A stretch of DNA of 10,354 nucleotides from Treponema sp. UBA937 (GTDB taxonomy: Bacteria > Spirochaetota > Spirochaetia > Treponematales > Breznakiellaceae): the NCBI GenBank assembly GCA_002293455.1, contig DBDH01000055.1, forward strand, positions 1-10,354, given 5' to 3'. Shown here piece by piece: positions 5,359 through 10,354 of the stretch (position 1 is the stretch's first letter; the number at the start of each line of letters is the position of its first letter). Under the pieces are notes generated by a model. It saw nothing but the letters and a program-made list of their open reading frames with translations, was not told where the DNA came from and made no database searches. The translations under genes were made by a program, and so were the position numbers.

Positions 5359-6911
5359 AATTTTATGAAATTGATAATGCGTTACAAGATGCGATTATCG
5401 CTGCTGATAAACTGGTACGAATAAAGATTGATATTTATTTTGATAATGAAGTTTTATGTATCAATGATAGTGATATTATTGAAGCGCAATTCTTTGGATT
5501 AAAGGAAGTGACGGGCGGGACATCGGCGAGAGGAGAAATATCAATTAGCAATGAGCAATTAGTAATGAGTAATGAAGAATGTGCCGGCAGAAAAGTGATT
5601 GTTTCATTCTCGTTGGGTGAGGGACTGCCGTACTTTCAGAGATTTATTTTTTATATTGATGATAAAGGGATTCAGGATATTCGGGGGCCGGGGAGAAAAA
5701 GATATGTTCATATCAGCTTGAGAGACTTATCTTACAAGCTGCGGAAGACTGATGAACAGCGGGACTGGTCGAGTCCTGCGGTGTTCACCTATTCGGTGGT
5801 GTGCGATAAGATTACCCCCGATAAATCGCTTGTGCATGGGATTGCGAAGCGTGCGGGATTATCTGTTAATGATATTGACTGCTCTACGATTCCGGTTGAG
5901 CTTCCGTATGTGAAGTTATCAAAAAATATCTGGGGTGAACTATCCAGTTTGGCGACTGCATACCGCTGTCATTTGGAGTGTGCGCCGGAAAAATCGCTTG
6001 TGTTTGCTCATTCACCTTACCAAACAAATGAGAAATTAGAAATGAGCAATGAGCAATGTTCTTATACGCTTTCTGGGAGAGATATATTCTATTTGAGAAT
6101 AAATGAACGAGCAGATTTATATCGGAATACGGTTCGGTTGAAAGTGAATATGCCTGTCTCTTTGGAGAAGCAAGAGATATGGCGGTATGATGATGCTCCG
6201 GTTTTGTATGATGAACAATTTAAAAAATATTATCCCTTCCGTGATTCCGCAATGCGTGAAATTGAATGCGGAAAGTATGAAGCGAAGTATCACCTTTTTG
6301 ATGGAAGCGGCAAGGAGCGGAATGTCGTTTTTGCTGATGATATAGATTCACAAGAGGAAGCAGAAAACCGGCTGGAATATGAGGGCGGTTCATTTTCATA
6401 TACTCATTACGATACAACAACACATCACGATAAAGCAATCATTACATTTGCAAGAGAAAGCGAAGGCGATCTGAAAAGGGCATGTATATTCGGGAAGCCG
6501 ATTGTCTTAGATTTGAACCGTTCTTGTTTCTTGCATGACGCTGACGGTATCGCTTCCTTTGGGACTGCTGCCTTGAATATTACAGGGACATATTTTTCTG
6601 AACAAGAAATTAACGGTAAACCGCATTATGAGGATTGGGTGATTCGTGAATTGGCTGAACGTTTACAAGTACGAAGGGAATTCACCGTGAAGACGCATCG
6701 GGCTTTGTTCAATGCGAGAGTCGGGGCGAAAGTTCAATTAACAATGAGGAATGAGCAGGGAGCAATGAGCAATGTGAAATTAGGAATGAGTAATGAACAA
6801 GATGTTTATTCCGGTGTGATTACGGAATTCTCATTTATCTACAAGAGAGATTCTGCGTTTGTTTCTACGTTTACAATTTTGGAAGAAGGAGGAAGCAGCA
6901 ATGGCGAATGA
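5355..6911 (+). CDS. Phage tail/baseplate hub-like protein
   Basis: The 518-residue protein reads like a tail-tip or baseplate hub. It has an N-terminal domain with VRIKIDIYFDNE, then repeated beta segments (KVIVSFSLGEGLPYFQRFIFYIDDKG), the hub-like phrase SLVHGIAKRAGLSVNDID, and WGELSSLATAYRCHLECAPEKSLVF. The C-terminal part has VRREFTVKTHRALFNARVGAKVQLT, and after an array insert VYSGVITEFSF, typical of domain IV strands in such proteins. It would sit at the tail tip and contact the cell surface. Three translated heptamer arrays interrupt it at residues 64-75, 225-234 and 461-481, each between strands. It starts inside the last codon of the tube gene (ATGA overlap) and its stop lies in a heptamer and overlaps the next gene by 11 bases. 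Confidence 0.65.
   Translation: MKFYEIDNALQDAIIAADKLVRIKIDIYFDNEVLCINDSDIIEAQFFGLKEVTGGTSARGEISISNEQLVMSNEECAGRKVIVSFSLGEGLPYFQRFIFYIDDKGIQDIRGPGRKRYVHISLRDLSYKLRKTDEQRDWSSPAVFTYSVVCDKITPDKSLVHGIAKRAGLSVNDIDCSTIPVELPYVKLSKNIWGELSSLATAYRCHLECAPEKSLVFAHSPYQTNEKLEMSNEQCSYTLSGRDIFYLRINERADLYRNTVRLKVNMPVSLEKQEIWRYDDAPVLYDEQFKKYYPFRDSAMREIECGKYEAKYHLFDGSGKERNVVFADDIDSQEEAENRLEYEGGSFSYTHYDTTTHHDKAIITFARESEGDLKRACIFGKPIVLDLNRSCFLHDADGIASFGTAALNITGTYFSEQEINGKPHYEDWVIRELAERLQVRREFTVKTHRALFNARVGAKVQLTMRNEQGAMSNVKLGMSNEQDVYSGVITEFSFIYKRDSAFVSTFTILEEGGSSNGE
5543..5577 (+). repeat. Heptamer array 4, inside hub gene (first)
   Basis: Five units: AATTAGC, AATGAGC, AATTAGT, AATGAGT and AATGAAG. It encodes about residues 64-75 (ISNEQLVMSNEE). 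The third unit has the T form exactly where AATGAG would give an in-frame TGA. Confidence 0.87.
6027..6054 (+). repeat. Heptamer array 5, inside hub gene (second)
   Basis: Four clear units (AATGAGA, AATTAGA, AATGAGC twice) and a decayed fifth (AATGTTC). It encodes NEKLEMSNEQ at residues 225-234. The frame-critical unit 2 has the T form, and at the next critical position the array has ended in AATGT, avoiding TGA. Confidence 0.85.
6736..6798 (+). repeat. Heptamer array 6, inside hub gene (third)
   Basis: Nine contiguous units, 63 bases or 21 codons, giving about residues 461-481 of the hub protein. Units 1, 4 and 7 are AATTAAC, AGGGAGC and AATTAGG, precisely the three units in which AATGAG would be read as TGA. 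The translated text is three diverged copies of a heptapeptide close to Q-L-x-M-S-N-E. Confidence 0.88.
6887..6893 (+). promoter_or_regulatory. Ribosome binding site deciding start at 6901
   Basis: AAGGAGG lies 7 bases before ATG 6901 and inside the end of the hub gene. It is the best ribosome binding site in the window and fixes the start of the small membrane protein gene, excluding an upstream in-frame alternative at 6859. Confidence 0.8.
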
Positions 6912-7149
6912 GATTGTAACGATGAGTAATGAAGATCGGAGATTGATTGTTGAGACACTTTCGGAAATGAAAGAACTCAAGGGAGAAATGAGGGAGTTCA
7001 AGACGCATGTTATCGGGCGTGTTGAACAGCTTGAGAAGAAAGAATCGGAAAGAAACAAGGAACGGATTTCTATTATTTCAATTTTGATTTCCGGTACTGC
7101 CCTGCTCATCAGTATTATTGTGAACTTTTTGCGGAATGGAGGTAAGTAA
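6901..7149 (+). CDS. Small coiled-coil membrane protein, XhlA/holin-like
   Basis: The 82-residue protein has a charged heptad-like helix at about 11-54 (SEMKELKGEMREFK and GRVEQLEKKESERNKERIS) and one C-terminal transmembrane segment at about 56-77. This matches the general build of XhlA-type phage lysis accessory proteins, which act at the cytoplasmic membrane together with a holin and an endolysin. The ATG at 6901 is chosen for its strong ribosome binding site. The first 12 residues (MANEIVTMSNED) come from a decayed heptamer array. It overlaps the hub gene by 11 bases and abuts the hydrolase gene directly, so the three are probably translated together. Confidence 0.65.
   Translation: MANEIVTMSNEDRRLIVETLSEMKELKGEMREFKTHVIGRVEQLEKKESERNKERISIISILISGTALLISIIVNFLRNGGK
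6907..6934 (+). repeat. Decayed heptamer array 7
   Basis: Four units in register, of which AATGAGA, GATGAGT and AATGAAG are recognisable and TTGTAAC is not. It spans the stop codon of the hub gene and the first codons of the small membrane protein gene, read as NEIVTMSNE in the usual phase. It may be an old array or partly chance. Confidence 0.5.
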
Positions 7150-7695
7150 ATGATTAAGTGGGAACGATTGATTGAAAATGAGAAGAAACAGTTTGAGAAA
7201 ATGAGCGAAGCGGATAAGTTTATTCACTTTCTCTTGCTTCAATTTGGCTCGCCCTACGGGTGGGGAGAAGAAAACCCGGAGGCGTCCGATTGTTCGGGGG
7301 CGGTGTGTATGGCTTTGTATGCGGCAACCGGATTGCTCATCAGGACTACTGCGGATGATTTACTCAATCGGGTGTTTACTCGTCCGAATCCAAGGAAGGG
7401 AGATATTCGGGCGGTATTCTATGTCACGAAAAAGACCAAGCGGCATGGAGACAGGACGGCGTATGCCGGAACGGTTGTACATGTTGCGGGGATTGTGGAT
7501 GACGGCGTGATTCTGAACTCGCAGGAGCCGAAAGCGGAGATACGGAAATTAAGCGATGTTTCGGATTCTTTTCAGAGGCAGGGGCATGATGTGTTGATTC
7601 GGGGATTGGACAAGGCGGCTCTTGAGCGATTGGCGAAGGAAGGGAAAACCCGATACGGGATTGATACGAAATTCTATGACTACTTTACACAATGA
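7150..7695 (+). CDS. NlpC/P60-family peptidoglycan hydrolase
   Basis: The 181-residue protein shows the NlpC/P60 cysteine-peptidase layout: YGWGEENPEASDCSGAV with catalytic Cys48 in DCSG, then a second block GTVVHVAGIVDDGVILN with His111 as the likely general base and Asn123 as a candidate third polar residue. PRKGDIRAVF at 81-90 corresponds to the usual P-GD segment before the histidine. Family members cleave peptide links in cell-wall stem peptides. There is no signal peptide, as expected for a phage endolysin that depends on a holin or a tail-associated hydrolase. The ribosome binding site GGAGG at about 7139-7143 precedes ATG 7150, which follows the previous stop directly. Its own stop TGA is the middle of the first unit of array 8. 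Confidence 0.87.
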   Translation: MIKWERLIENEKKQFEKMSEADKFIHFLLLQFGSPYGWGEENPEASDCSGAVCMALYAATGLLIRTTADDLLNRVFTRPNPRKGDIRAVFYVTKKTKRHGDRTAYAGTVVHVAGIVDDGVILNSQEPKAEIRKLSDVSDSFQRQGHDVLIRGLDKAALERLAKEGKTRYGIDTKFYDYFTQ

Positions 7696-7739
7696 GCAAG
7701 GAGCAATGAGAAATGAGAAATGAAGAAAGAGAAATGAGA
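7691..7739 (+). repeat. Heptamer array 8, between hydrolase and Cys-rich gene
   Basis: Seven contiguous units, including AAGGAGC as unit 2 and AAAGAGA as unit 6. The first unit contains the hydrolase stop codon. The AAGGAG variant is a good ribosome binding site for the ATG at 7713, itself formed by unit 4. The array thus supplies the stop, the ribosome binding site and the start codon at this junction. Confidence 0.87.
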
Positions 7740-7937
7740 AAAGATATTAAGTGTTGTGTTGATTGTCTGCATTGCAAGGTTTCTGCGAAGTCAACAGAAG
7801 AAATGCGTTTGTGCTTTTGTTCTGAATCTAAAAGCAAGGGATTATACAAAGAGTTTTATTGGCTTCATAAAACGGTATGCAGCAAGTTTGATTATATGGG
7901 TATGGTTCTGCGTTCTGCGATGAAGGAAAAAGTATGA
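7713..7937 (+). CDS. Small cysteine-rich protein, unknown function
   Basis: I do not recognise this 74-residue protein. From ATG 7713 it has cysteines at 14, 15, 18, 21, 34, 36 and 56, with a CxxCxxC cluster and a CxC pair that could bind zinc. There is no membrane segment. Two starts are possible: 7713, with AAGGAG 9 bases upstream in the array, or 7734, which would remove seven array-derived residues (MRNEERE) and begin MRKDIK. It lies between the hydrolase and the holin-like gene and overlaps the latter by 4 bases (ATGA), so it belongs to the same transcription unit. Confidence 0.6.
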   Translation: MRNEEREMRKDIKCCVDCLHCKVSAKSTEEMRLCFCSESKSKGLYKEFYWLHKTVCSKFDYMGMVLRSAMKEKV

Positions 7938-8197
7938 GCAATTCTGACGGAATCAAAATTTCAAATAAGCCGACTTGGGAACATTCGGTTAAGGAATTAA
8001 TAGTCATTTTGTTCAAGCGGTGCATTGCTCTGCCGTCAAAGATGATCGGTTTCAAGCCTTTGTGTCTCTACATTGCAACGTGGCTTTTGATACAGGGATA
8101 TATCAAAGATTGGATTTGGTTTGCGGTTGTGGTGATGGTGTTGTTTGGGATTGTGGGGCTGAAGATCATATCGAAGTACAAAGACAGTGAGCAATGA
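7934..8197 (+). CDS. Holin-like two-helix membrane protein
   Basis: The 87-residue protein has two hydrophobic segments, about 40-57 (FKPLCLYIATWLLIQGYI) and 60-79 (WIWFAVVVMVLFGIVGLKII), with a very short turn, a charged N-terminus and a short basic C-terminal tail KYKDSEQ. That is the build of small class II-type holins, which open the cytoplasmic membrane so that an endolysin can reach the wall. It follows the hydrolase and Cys-rich genes and precedes spanin-like genes. The ribosome binding site AAGGAA at about 7922-7927 precedes ATG 7934. The last residues and the stop TGA lie in heptamer array 9. Confidence 0.65.
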   Translation: MSNSDGIKISNKPTWEHSVKELIVILFKRCIALPSKMIGFKPLCLYIATWLLIQGYIKDWIWFAVVVMVLFGIVGLKIISKYKDSEQ

Positions 8198-8276
8198 ACA
8201 ATGAACAATGAGCAATGAGTAATGAGTAATTAGAAATGAGTAATTAGAAATGAGGAAAGAGAAAAGAGAAAAGAGG
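8186..8276 (+). repeat. Heptamer array 9, longest, intergenic
   Basis: Thirteen units in perfect 7-base register. Unit 1 is AGTGAGC; units 2-6 and 8 are AATGARN; units 7 and 9 are AATTAGA; unit 10 is AATGAGG; units 11-13 drift to AAAGAGN. The holin-like stop codon lies in unit 2. The last unit, AAAGAGG, ends 4 bases before ATG 8281 and serves as its ribosome binding site. Unlike arrays in genes it contains runs of adjacent AATGAGN units and is closed in all three forward frames. Confidence 0.9.
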
Positions 8277-8280
8277 GATT

Positions 8281-8574
8281 ATGAAAAAGATTACGGATTT
8301 TGGGATGGGGTTGATTATCGGGTTTGTCGTTGGTGTGATAATCATGTCGTTGGTTTTGGCGTTGGTGGTTAACCATTACAAACACAAGGAGATAGAAACG
8401 TATGCGGAAATGCAAACAGAAATACAGCTATTGCGGGAGGATTATCTCAATCGTGATTCTCATGAGTTTCTTGACGACTCCGATGTTCGGGCAGCAGTTG
8501 ACGGAGCTGTCGGAGACTTCGAGCGAAGGCGAGACGATCTACTTCACAGATTCAGAAGTCGAATCGTTGATTGA
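8281..8574 (+). CDS. Inner-membrane spanin-like protein
   Basis: The 97-residue protein has one N-terminal transmembrane segment at about 7-30 and a charged helical tail (EIETYAEMQTEIQLLREDYL) directed outward or inward depending on topology. This is the general build of an inner-membrane (Rz-like) spanin, which helps break the outer envelope at the end of phage lysis. A purine-rich ribosome binding site AGAGGG from array 9 precedes ATG 8281. The last 57 codons overlap a second frame starting at 8402, and the C-terminal text beyond about residue 65 (FERRRDDLLHRFRSR) is less protein-like than the rival frame. The functional part may be mainly the first 60 residues. Confidence 0.5.
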   Translation: MKKITDFGMGLIIGFVVGVIIMSLVLALVVNHYKHKEIETYAEMQTEIQLLREDYLNRDSHEFLDDSDVRAAVDGAVGDFERRRDDLLHRFRSRIVD

Positions 8575-8833
8575 TGATATTTCAGTTGCCGCGAAAGAGG
8601 CGATTGAGCAAGCCGGAGCGGATGCGGCGAAGGCGGCGGCGTTAGCCGCCCTTGAAAGACAAGCGGAATTGTTACAGGAAAAAGCGGAGGCTGAACGATC
8701 AGCGGAACTATGGAAGGTGGAGGCAGAAACAATAAAGGCAAACAGCAGGAAAAATGTTGTTATTGGGGTTATCGCCGGACTGCTGAGCGGGCTGGCGTTG
8801 GGAATAACAGGAACGTTGCTAATGAGTAATTAG
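8402..8833 (+). CDS. Secreted coiled-coil protein with C-terminal membrane anchor
   Basis: The 143-residue protein begins with a basic n-region and a hydrophobic stretch (about 13-30) that looks like a signal sequence ending near PMFGQQ. A long Ala/Glu-rich coiled coil follows at about 58-112, then a second membrane segment at about 118-140 (VVIGVIAGLLSGLALGITGTLL). AAGGAG at 8386-8391 lies 10 bases before the ATG. It overlaps the preceding spanin-like frame by 173 bases in another reading frame, recalling the nested Rz/Rz1 pairs, although no lipobox cysteine is present, so it is not a typical Rz1 lipoprotein. A unimolecular spanin-like or other envelope-spanning role is possible. Its last residues MSN and the stop TAG come from array 10. 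Confidence 0.6.
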   Translation: MRKCKQKYSYCGRIISIVILMSFLTTPMFGQQLTELSETSSEGETIYFTDSEVESLIDDISVAAKEAIEQAGADAAKAAALAALERQAELLQEKAEAERSAELWKVEAETIKANSRKNVVIGVIAGLLSGLALGITGTLLMSN

Positions 8834-8855
8834 CAAGGAGCAATGAGAAATGTTA
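8821..8855 (+). repeat. Heptamer array 10
   Basis: Five units: AATGAGT, AATTAGC, AAGGAGC, AATGAGA and decayed AATGTTA. The TAG stop of the coiled-coil gene is inside unit 2. AAGGAG from unit 3 is too close to the ATG at 8843 to act well for it, which supports the later start at 8870. Confidence 0.85.
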
Positions 8856-8869
8856 AGAGAGGTGAGAAA

Positions 8870-9421
8870 ATGAAGGATAAAATAAGAATTCGTGGGTTGG
8901 TCACAGTACAGGTGTTGGATAAGGACGGAAATGTGAAACAGGTGAAGCCTAGTTTTTTTCGGCGTGTGTTTCATGTACAGGGACGAAAGATGATAACTTG
9001 TCATCACAACATTGTTACCCGGCAGGGGGACGCTTTGATTGCCGATGCGCTGTTGGCCTCTCCTGCGAAAGCGAAGGTATCAAGTGCATCGGGATATATT
9101 CAGGTGGGGACTGGGTGGACGGGGAACAGCGCGAAAACGAATACCCGGTGTAATACCGCAACTGGAAGCATGAAAGCGTTAGACGCGAATTATCCGGCGT
9201 TGAAAGCCGCATGGGGAAGTACCGGAGATACAACGGTTACGTATCGGGCCACATTCGCGGCCGGTGCGTTGAACGCAAACGGCATCAATGAAGCGTGTCT
9301 CTTGAATGGGAATGGTACGTCTGCGAATTGTTTGGCTTATGCACAGATAACGCCTGCGGTGAATGTTACGACAAGCGATACGCTTCAAATACTTTGGGAG
9401 ATAACGATATTGGGGCAATGA
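8870..9421 (+). CDS. Phage tail fibre/appendage-like protein
   Basis: From ATG 8870 the protein has 183 residues. It begins with a beta-strand opening (IRIRGLVTVQVLDKDGNVK), then NIVTRQGDALIADALL, followed by a Gly/Thr/Asn/Ala-rich region (YIQVGTGWTGNSAKTNTRC; TVTYRATFAAGALNANGINEACLLN) and a strand-rich end. This opening and composition are common in phage fibre or base-of-fibre proteins that decorate the tail tip. I chose 8870 over an in-frame ATG at 8843 because AGAGAGG at about 8857-8862 gives a proper ribosome binding site, while 8843 lies in array 10. The stop TGA at 9419-9421 also falls in a lone heptamer-like AATGAGT. Strong hairpins follow at once. Confidence 0.65.
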   Translation: MKDKIRIRGLVTVQVLDKDGNVKQVKPSFFRRVFHVQGRKMITCHHNIVTRQGDALIADALLASPAKAKVSSASGYIQVGTGWTGNSAKTNTRCNTATGSMKALDANYPALKAAWGSTGDTTVTYRATFAAGALNANGINEACLLNGNGTSANCLAYAQITPAVNVTTSDTLQILWEITILGQ

Positions 9422-9454
9422 GTATAAAAACGGCATCCTTGCCGTTTTTATACT
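9421..9454 (+). terminator. Strong hairpin after fibre gene
   Basis: AGTATAAAAACGGCA (9421-9435) and its exact complement TGCCGTTTTTATACT (9440-9454) form a perfect 15-base-pair stem with loop TCCT. The descending arm carries five T residues and the stem follows the fibre stop codon directly, so it could terminate transcription on either strand, since the stem carries A's on one arm and T's on the other. There is no long T tract after the stem on the + strand. Confidence 0.75.
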
Positions 9455-9455
9455 T

Positions 9456-9479
9456 TGAAGTTTTGTAAACAAAACTTCA
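9456..9479. repeat. Second hairpin
   Basis: TGAAGTTTTG (9456-9465) pairs with CAAAACTTCA (9470-9479) in a perfect 10-base-pair stem with loop TAAA. It starts 2 bases after the first hairpin. Its role may be terminator support or message stability. Confidence 0.7.
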
Positions 9480-9493
9480 TGAGAATTATTGTA

Positions 9494-9509
9494 CCGCCAT
9501 CCGTGGCGG
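9494..9509. repeat. Third hairpin, GC-rich
   Basis: CCGCCA (9494-9499) pairs with TGGCGG (9504-9509) around a TCCG loop. Together with the two preceding hairpins it makes three stem-loops in 90 bases, followed directly by array 11. Confidence 0.6.
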
Positions 9510-9513
9510 GGAA

Positions 9514-9569
9514 AAAGAGCAATGAGCAATGAGCAATGAGCAATTAGGAATGAGGAATGGGCAATGAAG
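9514..9569 (+). repeat. Heptamer array 11, before second fibre gene
   Basis: Eight units: AAAGAGC, three identical AATGAGC, AATTAGG, AATGAGG, AATGGGC and AATGAAG. This has the longest run of identical units in the window. The last unit contains the ATG at 9564, so the next protein begins inside the array. Confidence 0.88.
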
Positions 9570-10354
9570 CATGATGGTGTGAGATTTCAGCAGTCCTTGA
9601 ATGATTTTCCGCTTACGGTTTCGCTTGGGAAGAAGAATCCGGCTTGGGGGCTTTCGCGGTTTGGTGATGCTTGTGATTTGCGGTTTGTTCCTGCTGATGA
9701 TGAAGGGTTTACGCTTCGGGGTGATAGAAAACGGCTTTTGTATAAGGGCAGGAAACGGTCTCATCGATTTACGATATTAAATGACGGAGCATTTGAATAT
9801 GATTGTATTCTGCTTTGTGAACCGGAGAGTAATATCATTGCGTTACGCATGGAGGGTGCAGAACGCTTTGACTTTTTGAGACAGCCTGACTTTGTGTTGG
9901 ATGATTTTCTCAAGGGGTCTTATGCGGTTTATAAAAAAGAGACGCTTGTAGGAGATGGAACCGGGAAGCTGTGTCATATTCATAGACCGAAAATCATTGA
10001 CGCTAGAGATCAATGGTGTTGGGGCGATTTATCTATTGTTGGGAACGAACTCTTGATCATTATTCCGGAATCATTTTTGAGTGAAGCGAAATATCCGGTT
10101 GTGGTTGACCCGACTGTGGGGACAACGACTGTAGGAAGTCAAACAACATGGTATGACCCCGATAATGAAGATTACTACCAATTGTATATTGAAGTGAGCA
10201 TAGCGGTAAATCGGTTTCTCATTTCTGAACAATTAAACAACACAGCTACAGCGTATGTGTATGCGTATGAATCAGATTATGAGGGAAGATGTATGCCGGT
10301 GTTGTATTCTGACAATAACAATGTTCCGTTGTCCAGGCGTTCCATGAATGAAGG
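9564..10354 (+). CDS. Phage tail/fibre-type protein, 3' end missing
   Basis: The frame is open from ATG 9564 to the end of the window, at least 263 codons, and would be missed by a search that needs a stop. It begins MKHDGVRFQQSLNDFPLTV and contains NPAWGLSRFGDACDLRFVP, a beta-rich centre, then FLSEAKYPVVVDPTVGTTTV at about residues 174-193, a phrase of the YPVxxDPT type common in phage and RHS-like surface proteins just before a lectin or jelly-roll-like domain. The text after it (YYQLYIEVSIAVNRFLIS) fits the start of such a domain. It is probably a fibre or adhesion protein. GGGC or AATGAGG units of array 11 give only a weak ribosome binding site. It may be transcribed separately, because hairpins lie upstream. 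Confidence 0.7.
   Translation, partial: MKHDGVRFQQSLNDFPLTVSLGKKNPAWGLSRFGDACDLRFVPADDEGFTLRGDRKRLLYKGRKRSHRFTILNDGAFEYDCILLCEPESNIIALRMEGAERFDFLRQPDFVLDDFLKGSYAVYKKETLVGDGTGKLCHIHRPKIIDARDQWCWGDLSIVGNELLIIIPESFLSEAKYPVVVDPTVGTTTVGSQTTWYDPDNEDYYQLYIEVSIAVNRFLISEQLNNTATAYVYAYESDYEGRCMPVLYSDNNNVPLSRRSMNE

Noticed and set aside
6859..6900. Upstream start of the small membrane protein at 6859
   Set aside because: AAGGAGG 7 bases before ATG 6901 clearly marks the later start.
6831..7109. 92-codon minus-strand frame
   Set aside because: It is the complement of the hub end and the small membrane protein, both of which have strong start signals and plausible products.
8186..8276. CRISPR array
   Set aside because: Units are 7 bases and contiguous, with no spacers and no cas genes.
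9179..9529. 116-codon minus-strand frame opposite the fibre gene
   Set aside because: It runs through the terminator hairpins and mirrors the real fibre gene; it has no ribosome binding site or domain pattern.

Overview
The window has two compositionally different halves. Positions 1 to about 2660 are very AT-rich and hold the end of a tightly packed operon. Positions 2941 to 10354 are much richer in GC and hold part of a prophage-like block (head-tail joining, tail, lysis and fibre genes), all on the + strand except one inserted gene. The sequence does not name the organism. A host-associated spirochaete such as Treponema is my best guess, based on the general look of the phage proteins and an S23-type four-helix-bundle gene, and I hold it only weakly.

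Region 1 (1-2658) encodes the C-terminal end of an ABC transporter ATPase, a small HExxH zinc-peptidase-like protein, a protein I do not recognise, and an HlyD-type membrane fusion protein. Genes are separated by 4 bases or overlap by 8, so they are probably co-transcribed. The set looks like part of a peptide or bacteriocin-type export system; its permease and substrate are not visible. A roughly 280-base junction (2659-2940) has no intact gene, only a 30-codon reading-frame remnant on the minus strand.

Region 2 reads, in order: head-tail connector (2941), a minus-strand S23-family insert (3611-3952), tail completion-like protein (4050), tail tube-like protein (4477), baseplate hub-like protein (5355), small coiled-coil/membrane protein (6901), NlpC/P60 hydrolase (7150), small Cys-rich protein (7713), holin-like protein (7934), an overlapping pair of spanin-like proteins (8281 and 8402), fibre-like protein (8870), strong tandem hairpins (9421-9509), and a second fibre or tail protein running off the end (9564). 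No capsid, portal, terminase, tape-measure or recombinase gene is visible.

The most striking structure is a family of 7-base repeat arrays with unit AATKAGN (K is G or T; the seventh base is free). I count eleven arrays and about 73 units, all in the phage half and all in the same orientation. Some lie inside genes and are translated in one fixed phase as a heptapeptide close to M-S-N-E-Q-L-x. Others straddle stop codons or lie between genes. The only gene bracketed closely by arrays on both sides is the S23-family gene, which interrupts the co-directional phage genes on the opposite strand. I regard this pairing of a four-helix-bundle gene with variable heptamer arrays as the candidate undescribed system here; a mechanism is not shown by the sequence.
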